NCBI RefSeq assembly: GCF_021109255.1
Contig: NZ_JAJODG010000002.1
Strand: one strand, 5' to 3'
Source: Merdimmobilis hominis
GTDB taxonomy: Bacteria; Bacillota; Clostridia; Oscillospirales; Ruminococcaceae
Length of the DNA stretch: 64,000 bases
The notes under the pieces were generated by a model that saw nothing but the letters and a program-made list of their open reading frames with translations, did not search any database and had not been told where the DNA came from. Made by a program: the position numbers and the translations under genes. Within the stretch, counting starts at the first letter, position 1. Each line of letters opens with the position of its first letter. Shown here in pieces: positions 25,942 through 32,729 of the stretch.

Positions 25942-27321
25942 TTACGGAACGGGAACTTCTGCGGGGATGGGGCAAACGTATTTCTTGTCGCCCATCACCT
26001 GTTTGAACTCCTCCTGGGCAGCCGCCAGGATAGAGGGGTCCTCGATGACTTTCAGGCAGAAATGCGCCATGACTTTAGAGGCGTAGATCATGCCCTTCTC
26101 GCCGATGGAGGAGCCCACGCAAGCAGTGGTCTGCCAGCTGTGGTTGACAGAACCCAAAGCATTGCAGGTGGTATTGAACATGATGCCGGGCACGATGTAC
26201 TGGACATCGCCGACGTCATAGGAGCCATAGCTGTTGAAGGGGACGTTAGGCAGCAGGCCCTCATGCAGCTCGGTGCCTTCGGGCAGGTTCCAAGCTTTGC
26301 GCTGGGTCTCATACTGCTTGGGGGTAGCGGAGTTGATCTCGTGGGCAAAAGCCTTCTCCTCTTCGGTGAACGCCTCTTTGGGGGTGTTGCCCATGACATC
26401 GTACAGAACTTTTGCAAACACCTGGTTGTTCAGGGTGGGGTAGCAGCCGCCCAGGTACTCGATCTCCAGTTCGGTCTCAGTCATCATAGCAGCGCCTTTG
26501 GCGACCTTGAGCAGCCTCTCATACACATCGACGACAGCCTCTCTGGTCAGGGCGCGAACCATGTACCAGGTGGAAGCCTTATCGGGGACGATATTGGGGG
26601 CGGTGCCGCCTTCCAGGATAATGTAATGGATGCGGACGTCGCTGGTGACATGCTCACGCAGGTACTGAGCACCTACGTTGCACAGCTCAACAGCATCCAG
26701 GGCGGAACGGCCGTTGTGGGGATCGCCGCCAGCATGGGCAGTTCTGCCCTTAAAGTGGAATTTCACCGAGTTGATACCCACTGCGCTGCCGCAGAGGACT
26801 TGGTTGGCTTTGCCGGGGTGGAAAGCGATGCACATATCAAGGCAATCGAAAGCGCCGCCGCGGGCCATAAAGGGCTTGCCGGTCAGAACTTCCTCTGCGG
26901 GGCAGCCGTAGAACACCACAGTGCCGGGCAGATTCTTGGCTTCCATCTCCGCTTTCAGGCCGATGGCTCCGCCCAGGTGGGCAACACCCAGCAGGTTGTG
27001 GCCACAGCCCTGGCCATAAGCCTGGCCCTCGATGGGCTCTTTGTGGGTGCTGTGGGTCTGGCTCATGCCGGGCAGAGCGTCGTATTCGCCCAGAAGGCCG
27101 ATCACCGGGTGGCCAGAGCCCCAGGTGGCTTTGATAGCGGTGGGAATGCCGGCAACACCGATTTCCACATCGAATCCAGCGTCTTTCAGGACGTCGGCAG
27201 TCCACTGGCAAGCTTTAAACTCGCGATAGGGGCCCTCGGGATTTTCCCAAATATTTTTTTCAACCTCAACCAATTTGGCACGGTTGTCTTCGATTGCTTT
27301 ATAAGCAATTTCACCGATCAT
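25942..27321 (-). CDS. AbgB-type M20 amidohydrolase, paralog 3
   Basis: A 459-residue protein. The ATG at 27321 (MIGEIAYK) follows GGAGGG and aligns with the starts of paralogs 1 and 2; the longer frame to 27384 lies in the leader. It carries YGQGCGHNLLG, FYGCPAEEVLTG and RTAHAGGDPHNGRSALDA, and ends CPIPAEVPVP. It is closest in overall layout to paralog 2. The promoter lies about 165 nt upstream, giving an unusually long GC-rich leader compared with its neighbours. Function is expected to be hydrolysis of an N-acyl amino acid. Confidence 0.88.
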   Translation of the reverse strand: MIGEIAYKAIEDNRAKLVEVEKNIWENPEGPYREFKACQWTADVLKDAGFDVEIGVAGIPTAIKATWGSGHPVIGLLGEYDALPGMSQTHSTHKEPIEGQAYGQGCGHNLLGVAHLGGAIGLKAEMEAKNLPGTVVFYGCPAEEVLTGKPFMARGGAFDCLDMCIAFHPGKANQVLCGSAVGINSVKFHFKGRTAHAGGDPHNGRSALDAVELCNVGAQYLREHVTSDVRIHYIILEGGTAPNIVPDKASTWYMVRALTREAVVDVYERLLKVAKGAAMMTETELEIEYLGGCYPTLNNQVFAKVLYDVMGNTPKEAFTEEEKAFAHEINSATPKQYETQRKAWNLPEGTELHEGLLPNVPFNSYGSYDVGDVQYIVPGIMFNTTCNALGSVNHSWQTTACVGSSIGEKGMIYASKVMAHFCLKVIEDPSILAAAQEEFKQVMGDKKYVCPIPAEVPVP

Positions 27322-27486
27322 ATTTTTTCCCTCCATATGGTATTTGTTTGTAGGAGCAAGGCCCGGATGCCAAGGCGTGGCCATACTGTGATTCAGAGAT
27401 GAATCGTTGGGCGTTATTCCCCTACAGGGACAGCCCCGTATTTATGGCGCATCCGCCCTTCGGCAAGGGGACTTGAATACCCGTCC

Positions 27487-27515
27487 ATTATAGCCGATCC
27501 TATACAAGATTACAA
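27487..27515 (-). promoter_or_regulatory. promoter for AbgB-type paralog 3
   Basis: TTGTAA (27515-27510), a 17-bp spacer and TATAAT (27492-27487) on the minus strand. The leader down to 27321 contains several GC-rich segments but no riboswitch class that I recognise. Confidence 0.7.
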
Positions 27516-27637
27516 GGAACAAGGGGTGAAAATTTGTGCCCTTTTTCTATTTTTGTGAAAAGCAGACATTTTCAAACAATATTTTTCGGCTGCCAAAATG
27601 GGGAAAATTTTACTGTTTTCTCTTGAAATACACATTT

Positions 27638-27664
27638 AAAATGCCCCTGCCAAAGCAGGGGCAA
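27638..27664 (-). terminator. intrinsic terminator downstream of the Sir2-like remnant
   Basis: A perfect 9-bp stem, TGCCCCTGC with loop TTTG, followed by TTTT on the minus strand. It probably ended the transcript of the now-decayed gene upstream. Confidence 0.7.
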
Positions 27665-27772
27665 AATATTTTTACATTTTGCCTATACAACTATACCCTC
27701 AGCTAACATTGAGATTTATTCCTATTTGCTTTATTCTCCCTACATCTGTCCTCCCTCAGGAGACTTGGTGGC

Positions 27773-28230
27773 TCATCCCCGCCGGGCAAAGTCCAAAGGG
27801 TATGGCATCCGGTCCCACGCCTGGGGGCAGATATGTACAGCTTCGTCATTTCGGCGAACAGCTCCCCCATGTATAAAAAACCAAATGGATTTTCCTTCTA
27901 TCGGCGCCGGGACTTTGGGGTAATCCAGGTTGCAATAGGTCAGCATAGCCTGGGGACACCGGTAGGTCAACCACTGGAAGAGGTGGCGTATTGTCCTCGG
28001 GGAATTGATCCCCGCCCCCAGCTCCAAAACACTGCGCGGCAAGTTCTTGTCCTCTTCCACAAATGCTTCGAAGGGCTTTTGCAACCACACAGCTGGCATC
28101 CGGACAAATAGGAGGATGTGCCGCGTATGGATCATCCTCCAGGGGGAGGCGAAGCAGTGTCCGGGCATTCCTATAGAGGATAGCGCGTTCAGTTTTGTCC
28201 GTTTTCTTGCCATACTGCCACCGTTTGCTT
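27773..28230 (-). pseudogene. Decayed Sir2-family (NAD-dependent deacetylase-like) gene
   Basis: One minus-strand frame contains FEAFVEEDKNLPRSVLELGA, then a segment ending PQAMLTYCNLDYPKVPAPIE (near 27885-28060). This resembles the C-terminal part of clostridial Sir2-like proteins (the pattern ELGVGxNTP...PFWxMTxxxPxAxYxxxN). The N-terminal NAD-binding half is missing, a second frame overlaps the upstream part, and no clear start with a ribosome-binding site exists. I read it as a truncated, frameshifted remnant. The residual similarity is moderate, so another origin is possible. Confidence 0.45.
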
Positions 28231-28235
28231 ATACT
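28207..28235 (+). promoter_or_regulatory. plus-strand promoter with no protein gene downstream
   Basis: TTGCCA (28207-28212), a 17-bp spacer and TATACT (28230-28235). It points into a stretch with two plus-strand terminators and no open frame, so it may drive a small RNA. Confidence 0.45.
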
Positions 28236-28242
28236 ATAAATT

Positions 28243-28384
28243 GACACTTACCAATATGTAGGGAAAGCCCCGACCAGGTGATAAAGCCGGCCGGGGTTTT
28301 CCTTTCCCCTTGGTGGGGGCTTCTTTTCCACATCTAAATACAGCTTGTCCCCGACCTGACTATCCAGGCCGGGGACGTTTTTTC
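28243..28384 (+). ncRNA. Candidate small RNA with two similar terminator hairpins
   Basis: Downstream of a promoter at 28207-28235, two GC-rich hairpins are each followed by T residues on the plus strand. The first is at 28264-28300 (GCCCCGACC to GGCCGGGG, then TTTT). The second is at 28346-28384 (GTCCCCGACCTG to CCAGGCCGGGGAC, then a T run). The two share the CCCCGACC/GGCCGGGG core, so they may be a duplication. No plus-strand protein gene lies upstream or between. Transcripts of about 60 or 140 nt are predicted. Family and function are unknown, and expression is not shown. Confidence 0.35.
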
Positions 28385-28543
28385 TTCTGCTCACAAAGGA
28401 CTCCATCCGCGCAGTATGCCCCTAGAGAGCTATGCCCTTTGGATGTAGCGTTCCTCCTATCCCTCAGGATTTGTTCGTGCCCGCCCCTGTCCTCCCCTGA
28501 TTTTTGCTGATTTTATGGCTTCCCGTCCCGGCCTTCCGCACAA

Positions 28544-28587
28544 CAAAAAAATCCCGCAAGCCCTGTATAAATCAGGATTTGCGGGAT
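28544..28587 (-). terminator. intrinsic terminator after tRNA-Val
   Basis: A stem from ATCCCGCAA to TTGCGGGAT with an inner CCTG/CAGG pairing, followed by seven T residues on the minus strand. Confidence 0.85.
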
Positions 28588-28594
28588 CATTCCT

Positions 28595-28671
28595 TGGTGG
28601 AGACGCACGGGCTCGAACCGTGGACCTCCTGCGTGTGAAGCAGGCACTCTGACCAGCTGAGCTACGCCTCC
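28595..28671 (-). tRNA. tRNA-Val (anticodon CAC)
   Basis: A 77-nt cloverleaf with encoded CCA. The acceptor stem GGAGGCG pairs with CGUCUCC (one G-U). The D arm is AGCUCAGCUGGUCAGAGU. The anticodon stem CCUGC/GCAGG encloses UUCACAC, giving anticodon CAC, which reads GUG. The T arm has GGUUCGAGCCC. Confidence 0.95.
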
Positions 28672-28688
28672 TTAATGGAACGTTTAAA

Positions 28689-28717
28689 AGTATATCACTT
28701 TTTGAATGGATTGTCCA
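28689..28717 (-). promoter_or_regulatory. promoter for tRNA-Val
   Basis: TGGACA (28717-28712), a 17-bp spacer and TATACT (28694-28689) on the minus strand, about 20 bp upstream of the tRNA. Confidence 0.7.
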
Positions 28718-28816
28718 TCCCTTTTTTGAAAAATTTTCAAACAAAATTTGCTCGTCAATCCATTCCCCATCCGTTATAATAGAGGGAAAGAACTCCGTTT
28801 GAAAGGCGGCATGTGT

Positions 28817-29488
28817 ATGAACGATTCGGATCAGCGGCCCTTTGATAGCTCCCCTTCCACCTGGCGGCAATGGCTATTTTTGCAGTGGAGAGGGGCCGGC
28901 GCCTTTTTTTGTGCCCGAGTCAAAAAGATCTTCCTCTTTACCATTTTGGGCATGGTCCTGATCACCGCCCTGACCATGGTGCTGTTGAACAACAACCAGC
29001 AGGTTTTAGCCGAGTTATGGCAGCAGGTCTCGGCCATGTTTGCGGAAAAAGAGATTGTCGAGGGCGGGGATATCTCCCTCTTGGCCCTTTTCCTCAACAA
29101 TGTAAATGCGGGCGCTTTTTCCATTGGGCTGGGCATTATCCCCTTTTTGTTTCTCCCTATCTATTCCCTGTTTGTCAATGGGGTTGTGGTCGGGGTGATG
29201 GGGGCGGTGATGTTGGTTTCCGGGTTGGGGCTCCTCCCCTTTTTGGCGGGCATCCTCCCCCATGGGATCTTTGAAATCCCCGCGCTGGCACTTGGCATCT
29301 CTTTGGGAATCCGGCTGTGCCTCACCGTCATCCGGCTGATTTTTCGCAAAACCTATCCGGGGGAGTTTTTCGTCACCCTCAAAAGTATCGTCCGCCTCTT
29401 CTTTTTCTGGATGGTCCCCTTGTTTGCCGTCGCCGCCGTGATCGAAACCTACATCACTCCGGTGATTCTGCTTGCCTCGATGCCATAA
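28817..29488 (+). CDS. SpoIIM-family (stage II sporulation M-like) membrane protein
   Basis: A 223-residue protein with about five to six hydrophobic segments, starting near residue 38 (IFLFTILGMVLITALTMVLL). It contains the family-typical NNVNAGAFSIGLGIIPFLFL, then VGVMGAVMLVSGLG and the helix PHGIFEIPALALGISLGI. In sporulating Firmicutes SpoIIM works with SpoIID and SpoIIP in engulfment, but this broad family also has non-sporulation members. The ATG at 28817 is chosen for spacing to AAAGG; an ATG at 28811 is alternative. A terminator follows. Confidence 0.75.
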   Translation: MNDSDQRPFDSSPSTWRQWLFLQWRGAGAFFCARVKKIFLFTILGMVLITALTMVLLNNNQQVLAELWQQVSAMFAEKEIVEGGDISLLALFLNNVNAGAFSIGLGIIPFLFLPIYSLFVNGVVVGVMGAVMLVSGLGLLPFLAGILPHGIFEIPALALGISLGIRLCLTVIRLIFRKTYPGEFFVTLKSIVRLFFFWMVPLFAVAAVIETYITPVILLASMP

Positions 29489-29516
29489 TCCTGGGACTTC
29501 TTCCCGCAAAATATCT

Positions 29517-29563
29517 GCTCCCTGCCGCCCAGGCATTGGCCAAAGGGCGCAGGGAGCGTCTTT
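29517..29563 (+). terminator. intrinsic terminator after the SpoIIM-like gene
   Basis: CTCCCTGC pairs with GCAGGGAG, with further GCC/GGGC pairing inside, followed by a T-rich tract. Confidence 0.65.
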
Positions 29564-29587
29564 CCTTAAGGATATAAAATTCCACCC

Positions 29588-29646
29588 TTGCCAAGTTGCC
29601 TTTGGCATGGTAAAATAAATACATAAAAATTATTTTGTATTTATTT
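29588..29646 (+). promoter_or_regulatory. promoter and inverted-repeat operator of the TetR gene
   Basis: TTGCCA (29588-29593), a 17-bp spacer and TAAAAT (29611-29616) overlap a perfect 11-bp inverted repeat: AAATAAATACA (29613-29623) and TGTATTTATTT (29636-29646), 12 bp apart. This is a good candidate site for autorepression by the TetR protein encoded 26 bp downstream. Confidence 0.6.
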
Positions 29647-29671
29647 GTACAAGAAAAGGAGGTGATCCAAC

Positions 29672-30304
29672 ATGCCGAAAGTCGCTTACTCTGAGCAGGA
29701 GCGGGAAAAAATCAAAGAGGAACTGATCACTACAGCGCACAACTTATTTGTAGAGCAGGGGATCCAGCATACCACTGTCGAACAGATCTACCGCCAAGTG
29801 GGAATCTCCCGAACCTTTTTCTATTCCTTTTTCCCGGCAAAGGAGGATTTGATGATCCAGGTATTCAACCGGCAGCAACCTCTAATCCTCCAACATGCAA
29901 AAAGTTTGATGGAAGATCCTCATTTGAGCTGGAGGGATGGGGTCAAGCAGTTCCTGTACGACTGCTGTTATACCAATAAGGGCCGCTTTACCATTATGAC
30001 GGTGGAGGAACAGCAGACCACATTTAAACGTCTTTCCCCGGAAAAGCATCGGGCGCTGCAAGAAAAACTGCCTAGGTTCTTTTCTGACATTTTGAGGACC
30101 TTCGGCATCCATTCAGATGAAGCAACCACAAAGCTTTTGGCAAACTTGGTACTGTCGATGGTGATAGTCCACAAGGCGATCCCGGACAGCCTGCCATTCC
30201 TCTTCCCGGAGGCCGCTGACCCGATGGCCGAGTTCCAAATCGACGGGTTGGTCAATTTTATGGAATCGCTGCGGGAGCAGCAAAACGGCGCCCTTGACAC
30301 ATAG
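29672..30304 (+). CDS. TetR/AcrR-family transcriptional regulator
   Basis: A 210-residue protein. The ATG at 29672 follows AAGGAGGTGAT, close to the perfect ribosome-binding site. The N-terminal HTH spans about residues 13-60 (TTAHNLFVEQGIQHTTVEQI, then VGISRTFFYSFFPAKEDLM). The ligand-binding half is helical and lacks recognisable specificity signals. A perfect inverted repeat overlaps its own promoter, so autoregulation is likely. Four small genes follow in the same direction with gaps, but none has a function that reveals the ligand. Confidence 0.85.
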   Translation: MPKVAYSEQEREKIKEELITTAHNLFVEQGIQHTTVEQIYRQVGISRTFFYSFFPAKEDLMIQVFNRQQPLILQHAKSLMEDPHLSWRDGVKQFLYDCCYTNKGRFTIMTVEEQQTTFKRLSPEKHRALQEKLPRFFSDILRTFGIHSDEATTKLLANLVLSMVIVHKAIPDSLPFLFPEAADPMAEFQIDGLVNFMESLREQQNGALDT

Positions 30305-30384
30305 TCTTGATTTTCTTTGGATATTTCGCAATCTATTCTTATTACTCTCAAAAACAAATGAATCGACATAGGGGGAAATCTATT

Positions 30385-30870
30385 ATGGGACTGTTCAGCA
30401 AACTGTTCAAAGAACCGGAAGTAGATCTGGAAAAAAGTGAGGCCAACCGCCAAAAAATGCGGGCTTTGTTCAACCACGTGGTGGAGAATGGGGATGACTA
30501 CAATTTGGTGTATGGCTATACCGAGGATGTAAGCCGGTTCAATTACGGTTTTGTCCATGGAAGCAAAACCAAAATCGGCAACCTGATTGTGGGCTGGAAC
30601 GAGCAGAGTGAAACCATTGTGGTGGTGCCCACCGTCCCCGATCTTTCCGGCTGCGGCGACCCCGCCTATTACCGCCGGTCGGAAATCCACAAAGCCTACC
30701 GCAACAAATACCCCACCGACGCCTTTATCATCTACCCGGACCGGAAAGGCTACATCGGCATCAATATCTACGACTGGCTGGATGACGAAAAACTGTATGT
30801 CTATGTCTCCCAAGAGGAGGCGGTAAAGGCATTTACCGACTTCTTCCTCAACCGCTTCCAAACAAAGTAA
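30385..30870 (+). CDS. Hypothetical 161-residue protein
   Basis: The ATG at 30385 follows AGGGGG. It is soluble, alpha/beta and rich in aromatic residues: YNLVYGYTEDVSRFNYGFVH, then ETIVVVPTVPDLSGCGD, and IYPDRKGYIGINIYDWLDD. No known family was recognised. It is followed six bases later by a 61-codon membrane peptide gene and then a DUF1266-like gene that overlaps it, so the three probably form one operon. Confidence 0.65.
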   Translation: MGLFSKLFKEPEVDLEKSEANRQKMRALFNHVVENGDDYNLVYGYTEDVSRFNYGFVHGSKTKIGNLIVGWNEQSETIVVVPTVPDLSGCGDPAYYRRSEIHKAYRNKYPTDAFIIYPDRKGYIGINIYDWLDDEKLYVYVSQEEAVKAFTDFFLNRFQTK

Positions 30871-30876
30871 GGCGTC

Positions 30877-31062
30877 ATGCCGTGGGGAGAAATCGGCGCT
30901 GTGCTGGCTGTTCTGGTGCTGCTGTCCACCCTCGGCCACATGTGGTTTTCCATTGTAGAGGGGGTGCTGGGCAGCCTAAAACGGCTTCTTGGCAGGCAAA
31001 GGCCAATTGTATGGCACACCCTTCCGCCGGAGCAGGAAAAGAAGGAGAATAAGGATGTTTGA
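30877..31062 (+). CDS. 61-residue small membrane protein
   Basis: Starts six bases after the preceding stop, with AAGTAAGG as a ribosome-binding site. The N-terminal segment AVLAVLVLLSTLGHMWFSIV forms one membrane helix. A basic stretch follows (LKRLLGRQRP), then an acidic-basic tail. It ends eight bases inside the next gene, so translation is probably coupled. Function is unknown. Confidence 0.55.
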   Translation: MPWGEIGAVLAVLVLLSTLGHMWFSIVEGVLGSLKRLLGRQRPIVWHTLPPEQEKKENKDV

Positions 31063-32236
31063 TATAAACGAGATCAGGAAGCGGGCCCAAGCGGCCAGCG
31101 ATGCGGCATCCCGGCAGCTCAACGAATCCATGGAAAAGAGCCGGAAGATCACCGAACAGATGCAAGAAGACATGGAAGCGGCCCAAGCGGCTCGGGAGGC
31201 CGGCCAACAGCAGGACGCGGAACAGGCAGCTGCCCAGCAGCGCCAGGTGGAAATTCTCGGGCAGATGTTCAGCCCAGACGTCATGGCGCAGATGGCTGCC
31301 ACCGAGGAGATGATCCAAAAGGCGGTGGATGAAAAGGTCGCGGAAGCGGCAGCCCTGGGAGTGGAGGGCATGATGAACCAGTTCTTCGGCGATGACACAG
31401 CCCTGGTGGCAGCCGCCCTGGAGACATTGGCAATGGAAGAGGAGGATGAGGAGGATCCGGAGCTGGACCAAGCCTTAGAGGAGGAACTCTACCGCATCCT
31501 AGAGGAAAAACTGGCCCAAATCGACAGGCTGCCGGAACCGGAGCCCATTGTGTATCCAAAGGGCGACCCCCGTTGGGAGCAGTTTGGCATCCTGCTCTCC
31601 GGCATCATCTCCCACCTCAACGACCACCGGTTGGACGGTATGGATGTGGAAGAACACATCCCGGTGATGGAACAGCAGATCGCCTCCTTGGTGCGCCGCT
31701 CTTGGGGCATCAGCGGAAGAGGAGAACTATTGGACACCATCCGGTATTTGGCGGAGGAGGGGTATGTCCTGCGCTGCCGCCTGTATGGCGAGGCGTCCTC
31801 CCCAGAAGCGCTGATGGAGGAGTCCGACGATGAAGAAGAGTGTGCCTCCGTCTGCCGGGGGTGGCGGTTCGCCCAGTGGTACAAACTGCGGTTTGGCCCG
31901 GAATTCCTGGTGGGCTGGGATGTGGGCCGGGCGGCCATGCTGGCACGCTGGGGCTGCTTCCTGGGCTGGATCACCGAAGGCGAGGCCCTGGGAATCTTGT
32001 GGGAACTCTCCCAAAAAGCGGCAGAAGAACTGCACAGCTGGCGCGAATTCGCAGAATCCTATCTCTTGGGGGGAATGATGTGGAAACTGCTCTGCGGCGA
32101 CAGTTCCGCAGAGAGCTACCTTGGCTTTTTGGCCGACGCTGCAACCGACCTCCTGACTGGCAAAGGGGATGGCGGCCAGTGGCGGGACTGTCCGTGGCCC
32201 GCCCCGCGGAAGATCGGCTTCCAGCCCCGCGGGTGA
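31055..32236 (+). CDS. DUF1266-like protein with N-terminal helical region
   Basis: A 393-residue protein. The ATG at 31055 follows GAAGGAGAATAAGG; the longer frame begins inside the upstream gene. Residues about 1-60 are a Glu/Gln/Ala-rich helix or coiled coil, and 90-180 are acidic. The C-terminal 170 residues (from ISGRGELLDTIRYLAEEGY through LRFGPEFLVGWDVGRAAML to the GDGGQWRDCPWPAP end) match the style of DUF1266 domains, in which a Gly- and Trp-rich core precedes a terminal W-P-W-type motif. Function is not established. Confidence 0.65.
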   Translation: MFDINEIRKRAQAASDAASRQLNESMEKSRKITEQMQEDMEAAQAAREAGQQQDAEQAAAQQRQVEILGQMFSPDVMAQMAATEEMIQKAVDEKVAEAAALGVEGMMNQFFGDDTALVAAALETLAMEEEDEEDPELDQALEEELYRILEEKLAQIDRLPEPEPIVYPKGDPRWEQFGILLSGIISHLNDHRLDGMDVEEHIPVMEQQIASLVRRSWGISGRGELLDTIRYLAEEGYVLRCRLYGEASSPEALMEESDDEEECASVCRGWRFAQWYKLRFGPEFLVGWDVGRAAMLARWGCFLGWITEGEALGILWELSQKAAEELHSWREFAESYLLGGMMWKLLCGDSSAESYLGFLADAATDLLTGKGDGGQWRDCPWPAPRKIGFQPRG

Positions 32237-32428
32237 AATTGGTCCCGGCAACAAACCGCAGGGTACTGGGGCTTCATTCCAGTATTTGTCAAAGGGTCTC
32301 TTTTCCCTTGGATGGGCTTGGAAATTTAAAAAACAAACAGCAACATGTACATTTTCTCAAAAACTCCTTGCCTTTAAAACAGAATAATCTCGTCCTGCTG
32401 ATCCATACTAAGGACGAGGTGATGGAAC

Positions 32429-32581
32429 ATGCAGAACATGAATAACCAAAACTCCCAGATGGAGCAATATTTTTGTTCACTGCCGAAATTTGTCCAGGAG
32501 TCGATGAAGCAAAGCGGCGTGGAGTTCTGCGACGTGGCGCAGATGAAAGCCTTTGTTGACAATCTCAGCAAAAAGAACTAA
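32429..32581 (+). CDS. 50-residue conserved-type small protein
   Basis: The ATG at 32429 follows GAGGTGAT with a five-base spacer. The protein contains QMEQYFCSLPKFVQESMKQS, then a helix ending FVDNLSKKN. Small clostridial proteins of this kind (a short helical pattern with L-P-x-x-V-x-E-S) are common and uncharacterised. It has its own strong terminator a few bases after the stop, which supports expression. Function is unknown. Confidence 0.6.
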   Translation: MQNMNNQNSQMEQYFCSLPKFVQESMKQSGVEFCDVAQMKAFVDNLSKKN

Positions 32582-32585
32582 CCGC

Positions 32586-32617
32586 AAAAGCGGGGCCAGT
32601 TTGGCCCCGCTTTTATC
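32586..32617 (+). terminator. intrinsic terminator after the 50-residue gene
   Basis: AAAAGCGGGGCC with loop AGTTT and its complement, followed by T residues. Confidence 0.9.
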
Positions 32618-32729
32618 ATTTGGTTTTATCTTGTTTTGGAGGGATTCCTTCCCCCGCACGCTGCCAAACCCACCGGGTTGACCTGGCAGCAGCGCCGCAC
32701 CCTTGGGAAAGGGAAAATCCGTTTTGGGT

